Source: Sphingopyxis sp. DBS4
Lineage (GTDB): Bacteria > Pseudomonadota > Alphaproteobacteria > Sphingomonadales > Sphingomonadaceae
Direction: 5' to 3'
Assembly: GCF_024628865.1 (NCBI RefSeq)
Contig: NZ_CP102384.1
Location: 3,917,001 to 3,981,000 of the forward strand
Length of the DNA stretch: 64,000 bases
Part shown: positions 16,679 through 25,294 of the stretch, in pieces
Layout of the letters: each line of letters begins with the position of its first letter
Position numbering within the stretch: the first letter of the stretch is position 1
Program-made: the position numbers and the translations under genes
The notes under the pieces: model-generated
What the model was told of the DNA's origin: nothing
Database searches by the model: none
The model's input: only the letters and a program-made list of their open reading frames with translations

Positions 16679-17662
16679 ATGCACGACATCGCCCTGATCG
16701 GCGCCGGCAGGATCGGCAAAATCCATGCGGCGAACCTCGCCGCCAACCCGCGCCTGCGGCTGACGCGGGTCGTCGATCCCTTTCCCGAGGCGGCGGCGGA
16801 GATTGCGGCCCAATATGGCGCACAGGTTTCGACGATCGAGGACGCCCTCGCTGATCCGACCATCGCCGGCGTCGTCGTCGCCAGTTCGACCGACACCCAT
16901 CTGCCCTACAGCCTCGCGGCCGCGGAGGCCGGCAAGGCGATCTTCTGCGAAAAGCCGCTCGATCAGGATCTGACCGCCGCGCGCGATTCGGCGGCGCGGT
17001 TCGCGGCGCTCAAAGCGCGGCTCTTCCTCGCCTTCAATCGCCGCTTCGACCCGAATTTCGCGGCCCTGCAGGCGCGGCTGGCGGACGGCGCGGTCGGCGC
17101 GCTCGAAACGCTGCACATCATCAGCCACGATCCCGCACCACCGCCGGTCGATTATGTCAAAGTGTCGGGCGGCATCTTCAAGGACATGGTGATCCACGAT
17201 TTCGACATGGCGCGCTGGCTGCTCGGCGAAGAGGTGACCGAGGTCTTCGCCAGCGCCTCGGTGCTCGTTGACCCTGCGATCGGCGAGGCGGGTGATGCCG
17301 ATACCGCGAAGACGATCCTGCGCACCGCATCGGGCCGCCTCTGCGTGATCTCGTCGAGCCGCCGCAGCGGCTATGGCTACGACCAGCGGATCGAGGCGTT
17401 CGGATCGAAAGGCATGATCCGCGCGCAGAACCAGCTCGAAACGACGGTCGAGACGTGGGGCGAGAAGGGCGCCGCCGCCGATCGCTTCCAGAATTTCTTC
17501 CTCGATCGCTATGCCGTTGCCTACGCCCGCGAGGCCGAGCATTTCGCCGACATTCTGGACGGCGCCGCGCCGCTCGTCGATTTTCGCGATGGCGTCGCGG
17601 CGCTGGCGCTGGCCGAGGCGGCGGCGCAGTCGGCACAGACGGGCGAGCGGGTGCTGCTCTAG
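16679..17662 (+). CDS. iolG: myo-inositol 2-dehydrogenase
   Basis: The 327-aa Gfo/Idh/MocA protein carries the IolG pattern: Rossmann motif IALIGAGRIGKIHAANL, FCEKPLD with Lys92, FNRRFDPNF, and the diagnostic SGGIFKDMVIHDFDMARW block with catalytic Asp and His. It oxidises myo-inositol to 2-keto-myo-inositol with NAD+. The ATG follows GGAAGAGG. It is divergent from the RpiR regulator across several operator-like palindromes and stands apart from the minus-strand iol operon. The TAG stop coincides with the first bases of a dispersed repeat. Confidence 0.93.
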   Translation: MHDIALIGAGRIGKIHAANLAANPRLRLTRVVDPFPEAAAEIAAQYGAQVSTIEDALADPTIAGVVVASSTDTHLPYSLAAAEAGKAIFCEKPLDQDLTAARDSAARFAALKARLFLAFNRRFDPNFAALQARLADGAVGALETLHIISHDPAPPPVDYVKVSGGIFKDMVIHDFDMARWLLGEEVTEVFASASVLVDPAIGEAGDADTAKTILRTASGRLCVISSSRRSGYGYDQRIEAFGSKGMIRAQNQLETTVETWGEKGAAADRFQNFFLDRYAVAYAREAEHFADILDGAAPLVDFRDGVAALALAEAAAQSAQTGERVLL

Positions 17663-17762
17663 AGTGCCGATTTTGATGGCATCAAAACCGGCACTCTAGA
17701 TTCTTGTCTTACCGTGTTTTCCGAGTCGTCAGCTGGTTCCACCTGACTTGAAAGCACTCTAA
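17660..17762. repeat. Dispersed ~100-bp repeat, copy B
   Basis: This is the second copy of the element at 826-930. The 5' hairpin AGAGTGCCGATTTTGAT / ATCAAAACCGGCACTCT is almost perfect here, and a third GCACTCT closes the element. Like copy A, it starts on the stop codon of the upstream gene. Confidence 0.85.
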
Positions 17763-17840
17763 AAGATTGGCGGCGTCCGGCGCCTCCTACCTGCGCCGTT
17801 CCCACGAAGGCGGGGATGAGGGTCGCAATATATCTGCCCT

Positions 17841-18605
17841 CTACCCGCAATCGGCGAGCGCGATCTCGTAGAGCTTCGGCCAATATTTGCCGGTGACGAA
17901 CAGCCGCTTCTTCTTCGCGTCCCACGCGATGCCGTTGAGCACGCTGTCGGACCCGCGCGCCCCCGCATCCGCCTTCAGCCCCGAAAGGTCGACGAGCGAC
18001 ACGACGTCGCCGCTCGCGGGGTCGATGCGGACGATCAGGTCGGTCATCCAGATATTGGCCCAGATTTGTCCGTCGATCGTTTCGAGCTCGTTGATCATGC
18101 GCAATGGCCGGCCGCCGAAGCGGACGGTGACGCGGCCTTGCTCCTTCATCGTCGCGGGGTCGAGGAAGCGAAGATCGGACGAACCATCGCTGAGCACTAG
18201 GCGATCCCCGACCATGGCGACGCCCCACCCTTCGCCATCATAGGCAAAATCGCCGAGCGGTTTCAGATCCTTGATCGACCAGCGATGGCCGACGCCGTTC
18301 TGCCACGTCACACCGATGATCTGATGGCCCCAGCGCGTGATCCCCTCGCCGAACTGATCGTCGGGCAGCTTCGTCTCGGCCAGCGCCTTGCCGGTTTCGA
18401 GGTCGAGCCGCGCGATGCGCGAATGGCCATATTGGCCAGTGGCTTCGTAAAGATGCCCGCCGTCCCAGAACAGGCCCTGGGTGAAGGACGCGCTGTCGTG
18501 CGGATAGCTTTGGACGACGCGATAGCCGCAGCGCTCGACCGGCGGCGGTACGGGATCGGCGACCGCCGGTTCGGCGAGCAGAACGAAGGCAAGAAGAAGA
18601 CTCAT
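17841..18605 (-). CDS. Glutaminyl-peptide cyclotransferase (glutamine cyclotransferase family)
   Basis: The 254-aa protein has a short signal peptide (MSLLLAFVLLAEPAVAD) and the five-bladed propeller pattern of plant-type glutaminyl cyclases: YPHDSASFTQGLFWDGG, YEATGQYGHS, WQNGVGHRW, INELETIDGQIWANIW and VLNGIAWD. These enzymes convert N-terminal glutamine to pyroglutamate, here probably in the periplasm. The gene is convergent with iolG across the dispersed repeat. Function is inferred from family membership; it appears unrelated to the inositol genes. Confidence 0.87.
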   Translation of the reverse strand: MSLLLAFVLLAEPAVADPVPPPVERCGYRVVQSYPHDSASFTQGLFWDGGHLYEATGQYGHSRIARLDLETGKALAETKLPDDQFGEGITRWGHQIIGVTWQNGVGHRWSIKDLKPLGDFAYDGEGWGVAMVGDRLVLSDGSSDLRFLDPATMKEQGRVTVRFGGRPLRMINELETIDGQIWANIWMTDLIVRIDPASGDVVSLVDLSGLKADAGARGSDSVLNGIAWDAKKKRLFVTGKYWPKLYEIALADCG

Positions 18606-18652
18606 AGCGTCTAGCTATGCCGGACAGCACGAACTGGCAATGAGAGAGCCAC

Positions 18653-18759
18653 CGTGCCCCTGCGAAGGCAGGGGCCCATCACCGGACGACGCGTTTCCCC
18701 GCGACCGGCGGCTATGAGGGCAACGGCAGATGATGGGCCCCTGCCTTCGCAGGGGCACG
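18653..18759. repeat. Hairpin repeat with 29-bp perfect inverted arms
   Basis: CGTGCCCCTGCGAAGGCAGG... at 18653-18681 pairs exactly with 18731-18759 around a 49-bp loop. It lies between the cyclotransferase promoter and the end of groEL. Confidence 0.85.
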
Positions 18760-18772
18760 ACGCGCAAGAAAA

Positions 18773-18799
18773 GGGCCGGAGGATCGCTCCCCCGGCCCC
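18773..18799 (-). terminator. Rho-independent terminator of groESL
   Basis: Read on the minus strand, GGGCCGG...CCGGCCC forms a GC-rich stem followed by a short T-rich tract (CTTTTCTTG), about 33 bp past the groEL stop. Confidence 0.7.
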
Positions 18800-18831
18800 G
18801 TTTCTTCGACTGAGCGCCGAACGGTTCGGAC

Positions 18832-20514
<1,683 letters not shown>

Positions 20515-20538
20515 TCACTCTCAATTCGACGGATGGAC

Positions 20539-20826
20539 TCAGGCGATGACGCCGAGGATGTCCGATTCCTTCATGATCAGCAGCTCTTCGCCGTCGACCT
20601 TGACTTCGGTGCCCGACCATTTGCCGAACAGGATGCGGTCACCGGCCTTGACGTCGAGCGGGGTGACCTTGCCGTCGTCGGCGCGGGTGCCCGAACCGAC
20701 CGAGACGACTTCGCCTTCCTGCGGCTTTTCCTTGGCGGTGTCGGGGATGATGATGCCGCCGGCCGTCTTTTCCTCGGCTTCGATACGGCGGACGAGCACG
20801 CGGTCGTGCAGCGGACGAAATTGCAT
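20539..20826 (-). CDS. groES: Co-chaperonin GroES
   Basis: The 95-aa protein begins [20 protein letters not shown] and contains [38 protein letters not shown] and the mobile-loop region of GroES. ATG 20826 is preceded by GGAGGG at good spacing, so an ATG 13 codons upstream is not used. It is the first gene of the operon behind a CIRCE operator. Confidence 0.97.
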   Translation of the reverse strand: MQFRPLHDRVLVRRIEAEEKTAGGIIIPDTAKEKPQEGEVVSVGSGTRADDGKVTPLDVKAGDRILFGKWSGTEVKVDGEELLIMKESDILGVIA

Positions 20827-20858
20827 GGATATCCCTCCAGAGGTGCAAATGATGTCAC

Positions 20859-20885
20859 TTAGCACTCACGCGGGGCGAGTGCTAA
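20859..20885. promoter_or_regulatory. CIRCE operator (HrcA-binding)
   Basis: TTAGCACTC-N9-GAGTGCTAA is an exact match to the CIRCE consensus, 33 bp upstream of the groES start. HrcA represses groESL here; the divergent gene at 20897 may also be affected because its start lies only 12 bp away. Confidence 0.95.
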
Positions 20886-20896
20886 CAGGCGGGCAT

Positions 20897-21469
20897 ATGG
20901 GTCGCACCCCGTGGGGCGTCAAGCGGAGTCCAACGAAAATTTTACGCCTGCTCGGCTATGGCATCCAGATGGGGTGCGAAGTTCCTATCATCAAGGACGT
21001 TGAACCGCCCAGCCAACTGGAGTTGCTGGAGCGCGGAGCGCGTTTACGAAGCGATTTGCTCGATGCCTTTGCCCGCCTCGAAGAGGTTGTCTGCAAGAAG
21101 CTCGATCACGATGCAAAAGGAACGGCCGCCCAATCGCTGACCCAGAAGCTCAACGCTTTAGAGAAGGCTTCATTTCGTCATCCCATCAAGGCCAAACAGC
21201 GGATCGCGGAAATTCGCGCTTTGGTAGAGTGCCGGAACGACATGGTGCATTCTATCTTGGCGGTTGCCGAACTGAGCAGCGATTCCAACAGCTATTTCGT
21301 GTTCCGCAATGTCTCGGCGCTACCGGACTGCACAGGACGGCAGCTACGAGCCATCACGAGTGAAGAGTTCAAGGCGCTGATCAGCCGCGTAAAGACCGCA
21401 GCAAAACAACTCAGCGATCAGCCGATGAAGGCAACAGCCCCAACCGCCCCCGCAGCCGCCACCGCGTGA
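20897..21469 (+). CDS. Orphan protein with HEPN-type RNxxxH motif
   Basis: A 190-aa protein of unrecognised family (176 or fewer aa if ATG 20969 is used). It is largely helical. Near residues 100-125 it has AEIRALVECRNDMVHSIL, whose R-N-D-M-V-H (Arg113-His118) matches the RNxxxH active motif of HEPN ribonucleases. Lysine-rich, less GC-biased codon use differs from its neighbours, which suggests transfer. It starts beside the CIRCE site, is divergent from groES, and its last 59 bp overlap the convergent MATE gene. No nucleotidyltransferase partner (MNT antitoxin) lies beside it. Function is unproven. Confidence 0.6.
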   Translation: MGRTPWGVKRSPTKILRLLGYGIQMGCEVPIIKDVEPPSQLELLERGARLRSDLLDAFARLEEVVCKKLDHDAKGTAAQSLTQKLNALEKASFRHPIKAKQRIAEIRALVECRNDMVHSILAVAELSSDSNSYFVFRNVSALPDCTGRQLRAITSEEFKALISRVKTAAKQLSDQPMKATAPTAPAAATA

Positions 21470-22820
21470 GCAGCAGCGCCGCGACGACGACCAGCCCGAC
21501 CGCGAGGCCGATCCACACGCCGACCCCCGCCATCGGCGTCCAGAAGCCGAGGTAGATGGCGGTGCCATAGCCCGCGAGCCAATAGCCGCAGACCGCGATC
21601 AGCATCGGGATGCGCGTGTCCTGCAGCCCGCGCAGCACCCCCGCCGCGACCGTCTGCGCACCGTCGAAGAGCTGGAAGGCCGCGGCGACGACGAGGAACT
21701 GCATCGCAAAGCCGACGAGCAGCGCGTTCTTCGGATCGCCGACATCGACATAGATCGACAGGAAAAGACTCGGAAACAGCCACATCGACAGCGCGGTGAG
21801 CGCCATGAAGCCGATGCCGAGCCCCAGCGAGGCGCGACCCGCGAGCGCGATGCCGCGGCGGTCGCCCGCGCCGTATGCGAGCCCGACGCGGATCGTCGCC
21901 GCCTGCGCGACCCCGAACGGAATCTGAAAGGCAAGCGCCGCGATCTGGAGCGCGATCGTATGCCCGGCAAGCTGCGCCTCGCCGATCCGCCCCATCAGGA
22001 AAGCCGCGCCGGTGAACAGCCCCGCCTCGGCGAGGATCGTCAGCCCGATCGGCGTGCCGATGCGCAGGATTTCGGTGAAGCGGCTCCATTCGCTGCGCCA
22101 CCAGTTGCCGAACAGATGATAGCGCCGCAACCGCCGGTCGCTCTGGATCACGACGACATAAGCGATCAGCATCGCGGTGCTGGTGAGGATGCTCGACAGC
22201 GCCGAACCGTGGAGGCCGAGCGCGGGCATACCGAGATGGCCGAACACCAATACCCAATTGCCGAACCCGTTGACGAACAGCGCCAGGAAGGTGATCGCGG
22301 TCGCGATCGTCGGCCGGCCGAGCGCGGAAACGAAGATGCGCAGCACGCTCGCCGCGATCGACGGAAACATGCACCACATGAGCAGCAGCAGGAAGCTGGC
22401 GGCACGGTGGGTCAGTTCGGGCTCCTGCCCCGTCGCGCGCATGATCGGCCCGCCCGCCGCGCAGACACCCATGAAGACGAGCGAGACGAGCAGGCTGAGC
22501 CACAGCGCCATGCGGACGGTGCGCCGCACCTCGCGCACGCTATGCTTGCGCCGCCCGAGTTCGGCGGCGATCAGCGGCGCCGACGCTCCGACGAGTCCGG
22601 TGCCGGTCCACAGCAAGAGGCCATAGATCGAAACGCCGAGCGACGACGCCGCGAGCGCCGCATCGCCAAGCCGCGCCACGAAGATGACGTCGATCGCATA
22701 GACGAGCATCTGGAGCAGGTTCGCGGCCGCCAGCGGCCAGGCGAGCGCCAGCGTCGCGCGAAATTCGGCGCGGAAATTCTGCGGCGGCGCCGCGGTCAGG
22801 GGGTGGGCCTGCTCCAGCAT
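21411..22820 (-). CDS. MATE family multidrug/Na+-coupled exporter
   Basis: The 469-aa inner-membrane protein has about twelve hydrophobic helices in two repeats and MATE hallmarks such as ALAWPLAAANLLQMLVYAID near the N terminus, GNWVLVFGHLGMPALGLHGSA, and the C-terminal half beginning LRIGTPIGLTILAEAGLF. It likely exports cationic drugs or metabolites with Na+ or H+. The gene overlaps the convergent orphan gene at its 3' end. Confidence 0.9.
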   Translation of the reverse strand: MLEQAHPLTAAPPQNFRAEFRATLALAWPLAAANLLQMLVYAIDVIFVARLGDAALAASSLGVSIYGLLLWTGTGLVGASAPLIAAELGRRKHSVREVRRTVRMALWLSLLVSLVFMGVCAAGGPIMRATGQEPELTHRAASFLLLLMWCMFPSIAASVLRIFVSALGRPTIATAITFLALFVNGFGNWVLVFGHLGMPALGLHGSALSSILTSTAMLIAYVVVIQSDRRLRRYHLFGNWWRSEWSRFTEILRIGTPIGLTILAEAGLFTGAAFLMGRIGEAQLAGHTIALQIAALAFQIPFGVAQAATIRVGLAYGAGDRRGIALAGRASLGLGIGFMALTALSMWLFPSLFLSIYVDVGDPKNALLVGFAMQFLVVAAAFQLFDGAQTVAAGVLRGLQDTRIPMLIAVCGYWLAGYGTAIYLGFWTPMAGVGVWIGLAVGLVVVAALLLTRWRLRGRLGLLPSSADR

Positions 22821-22926
22821 AGCCGGCCCGGATAGGCGCGGGGTTTCCGGCGTTCAATAGCGGTGAAGCGCCGCGCGCGGTTTCAGGGGCGGGGGTGATA
22901 AAAAGGCAACAGCCGCTCCCTCATTT

Positions 22927-23002
22927 CGTCATTGCGAGCGAAGCGAAGCAATCCAGAGTGGCGTAAACCGCTCTGGATTGCTTCGCTTCGCTCGCAATGA
23001 CG
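22927..23002. repeat. Hairpin repeat, 'CGTCATTGCGAG' family, copy 2
   Basis: Arms CGTCATTGCGAGCGAAGCG... and its complement ending CTCGCAATGACG surround GCAATCCAGAG/CTCTGGATTGC. The copy at 8501-8583 has the same arms with a few changes. It ends six bases from the stop codon of the next gene. Confidence 0.87.
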
Positions 23003-23008
23003 CGGCTT

Positions 23009-23581
23009 TTACCCAACCCACATCGCCGTCATCTCATAGGCGAAGGCGAGAAAGGTCAGCGTCAGCCCCACCACGAACAGCCGATAGGCATAGGCCAGAA
23101 ACCGATATTTGCGCCGCGCGAGGATCAGGCCGTTCTGATAGGTATCGCGCAGGATCGTCTCGTAAAGGTCCTCCTCGGTCCGCATCCGCGCCTTGACCGC
23201 GTCGATGAACTCATCCTCGTCCATCTGCGCGAAGCGGCCGAAGAAGAGGATGTTGCTGTGATCCTTGCCGTCGCGATAGACGGCGGGCGGCGCCTTGCCG
23301 ACACGCGGCAGCACCGCCGAGATCGCGAGCAGCGCCGAGAGAAACGAAAAGGTCGCGAGCACCGTCAGCGGCAGCGCGAATGCCCCCGGGCCGCTGCGCG
23401 CCTGTCCGACCGCAAGCGTGAAGACGACGAAGGTCGCGCCCATCAGGATCGACGCCTTTTGGTCCGCCATCTGCGACAATTGCATCGTGATCTGCTGGTT
23501 GGTGCGCACGAGATGCACCGCATTGGGCGGGAAGGAAATCGCCGGCCGGTCCGGCGTCGCATCCGATTTTTCGCTGTCCAT
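23009..23581 (-). CDS. Pycsar-effector-like (PycTM / DUF5706-type) membrane protein
   Basis: The 190-aa protein shows the hallmark ADQKASILMGATFVVF at residues 39-54, which starts the first membrane helix. A second helix follows at ~70-92 and a third near the C terminus (FVVGLTLTFLAFAYEM). Between them is a cytoplasmic part with SNILFFGRFAQMDEDEF and YETILRDTYQNGLILARRKY. This layout is that of the transmembrane effectors of Pycsar anti-phage systems. No uridylate or cytidylate cyclase gene is adjacent, so the protein may be a housekeeping relative rather than a defence effector. ATG 23581 was chosen; an in-frame ATG also lies 14 codons upstream. Confidence 0.7.
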   Translation of the reverse strand: MDSEKSDATPDRPAISFPPNAVHLVRTNQQITMQLSQMADQKASILMGATFVVFTLAVGQARSGPGAFALPLTVLATFSFLSALLAISAVLPRVGKAPPAVYRDGKDHSNILFFGRFAQMDEDEFIDAVKARMRTEEDLYETILRDTYQNGLILARRKYRFLAYAYRLFVVGLTLTFLAFAYEMTAMWVG

Positions 23582-23734
23582 ATAAGTCCCGTCCCTGTCC
23601 GCGACCTTTTGCGGGGATGGCATGAAGCGTCGGGAACGGCAAGATGCTGCCCGATTCCCGCCGCATTCGCTTGCCATGCGGGACGCATCGCGGCATTCCC
23701 GCGCGCAACATTCTATCTATATGGGACGCACCCG

Positions 23735-23971
23735 ATGAGCACCGCCCTCAAGGACCAGATTTACGGCCTGATCACCCCTTTCAACAAGAAGGGCGTCGAC
23801 CTTACCGACGCGACGACCTTTGCCGGCGACCTTGAATGGGACAGCCTGACGGTGATGGATTTCGTCGCCGAGGTCGAGGACACGTTCGACATCATCATCA
23901 GCATGAACCAGCAGGCCGAGATCGAGACTGTCGGCCAGTTGATCGCCGCGGTCGAAAAGCTGCAGGGCTGA
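23735..23971 (+). CDS. Acyl carrier protein, sphingolipid-specific
   Basis: A 78-aa acidic ACP with the phosphopantetheine serine in WDSLTVMDF (Ser37). It lies 7 bp before serine palmitoyltransferase and is probably the dedicated acyl donor carrier for sphingolipid synthesis, as known for the ACP beside spt in Caulobacter and sphingomonads. The motif has D-S-L-T rather than the D-S-L-D of fatty-acid AcpP, and the protein is less acidic overall. Confidence 0.9.
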   Translation: MSTALKDQIYGLITPFNKKGVDLTDATTFAGDLEWDSLTVMDFVAEVEDTFDIIISMNQQAEIETVGQLIAAVEKLQG

Positions 23972-23978
23972 CCCGCCG

Positions 23979-25181
23979 ATGACCGACCTCTTCTCCAAAT
24001 TCGACCCGCTGATCAAGCAGCGCGAAGATCTGCTCGCGACCGGCGTCACCGATCCGTTCAGCCTGGTGATGGAGAAAGTCCTCTCCCCCACCGTCGCGAT
24101 CTGCAACGGGCGCGAGACGATCCTGCTCGGCACCTATAATTATATGGGGATGACCTTCGACGAGGACGTCATCGCCGCGGGCAAGGACGCGCTCGACCGC
24201 TTCGGCAGCGGCACGACCGGCAGCCGCGTCCTCAACGGCACCTATCAGGGTCACAAGGCGTGCGAGGACGCGCTGAAAGAGTTTTACGCCATGGATCATG
24301 CCATGGTCTTCTCGACCGGCTATCAGGCAAACCTCGGCATCATCTCGACGATCGCGGGCAAGGGCGACTATGTCATCCTCGACATCGACAGCCACGCCTC
24401 GATCTACGACGGCTGCAAGATGGGCGACGCCGAAATCGTCGCCTTTCGCCACAACGACATCGAAGCCTTGGAAAAGCGCCTGAAGCGCCTGCCGCCCGAG
24501 GCGGGCAAGCTCGTCGTGCTTGAGGGCGTCTATTCGATGCTCGGCGACGTCGCGCCGCTGAAGGACATGATCCGCATCGCCAAGGAAAATGGCGCGATGG
24601 TGCTGGTCGACGAAGCGCATTCGATGGGCTTCATCGGCGAGCATGGCCGCGGCGTCGCCGAGGCGCAGGGCGTGATCGACGACGTCGATTTCATCATCGG
24701 CACCTTTTCGAAGAGCGTCGGCACCGTCGGCGGCTTCTGCGTCTCGAACCATCCGAAGTTCGAAATCATGCGGCTGGTCTGCCGGCCTTACGTCTTCACC
24801 GCCTCGCTGCCGCCGAGCGTCGTCGCGACCGCCGCGACGAGCATCCGCAAGCTGATGCACGGATCGAACAAGCGCGCGCACCTTTGGGAAAATTCGAAGA
24901 CGCTGCACAAGGGGCTCAAGGATCTGGGCTTCACGCTCGGCACCGAGGAGCCGCAGTCGGCGATCATCGCCGTCATCATGCCCGACCTCGAAAAGGGCGC
25001 AATGATGTGGGAAGCGCTGCTCGAGGAAGGCCTCTACGTCAACCTCGCGCGCCCGCCGGCGACTCCCGCGGGCATGACCCTGCTGCGCTGCTCGCTCTGC
25101 GCCGAACATTCGAGCGATCAGGTCGGCGAGATTCTCGCCCGCTTCGAACGCGCGGGCCGACGCGCCGGGATTTTGGGCTGA
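23979..25181 (+). CDS. spt: Serine palmitoyltransferase
   Basis: The 400-aa PLP enzyme of the alpha-oxoamine synthase family has GTYNYMGMTFDEDVI, FGSGTTGSRVLNGTYQGHK, LVDEAHSMGFIGEHGRG and the cofactor lysine in GTFSKSVGTVGG (Lys245). It condenses serine with a fatty acyl thioester to 3-ketosphinganine, the first step of sphingolipid synthesis. It is soluble, like the Sphingomonas paucimobilis enzyme. It follows its ACP and probably shares its promoter. Length is normal for the bacterial enzyme. Confidence 0.95.
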   Translation: MTDLFSKFDPLIKQREDLLATGVTDPFSLVMEKVLSPTVAICNGRETILLGTYNYMGMTFDEDVIAAGKDALDRFGSGTTGSRVLNGTYQGHKACEDALKEFYAMDHAMVFSTGYQANLGIISTIAGKGDYVILDIDSHASIYDGCKMGDAEIVAFRHNDIEALEKRLKRLPPEAGKLVVLEGVYSMLGDVAPLKDMIRIAKENGAMVLVDEAHSMGFIGEHGRGVAEAQGVIDDVDFIIGTFSKSVGTVGGFCVSNHPKFEIMRLVCRPYVFTASLPPSVVATAATSIRKLMHGSNKRAHLWENSKTLHKGLKDLGFTLGTEEPQSAIIAVIMPDLEKGAMMWEALLEEGLYVNLARPPATPAGMTLLRCSLCAEHSSDQVGEILARFERAGRRAGILG

Positions 25182-25294
25182 GCCGGGCACCCGCGCCGAC
25201 CAGCGGATTCCTTTTCGCGGCGAATCGAGCCGGCGCGCGGCGCCTGCGTCCTTCGCACCTTTGCCCCGCGCCGCTTGTCCGGTAGAACGCACGC

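Noticed and set aside
21000..21469. Orphan gene as a shadow of the groES/MATE region
   Set aside because: Only 59 bp overlap the MATE gene, codon use is coherent, and the product has sensible helical composition, so I kept it as a real gene with moderate confidence.
23009..23581. A complete Pycsar anti-phage system
   Set aside because: No nucleotide cyclase gene lies on either side; only the effector-like protein is present.
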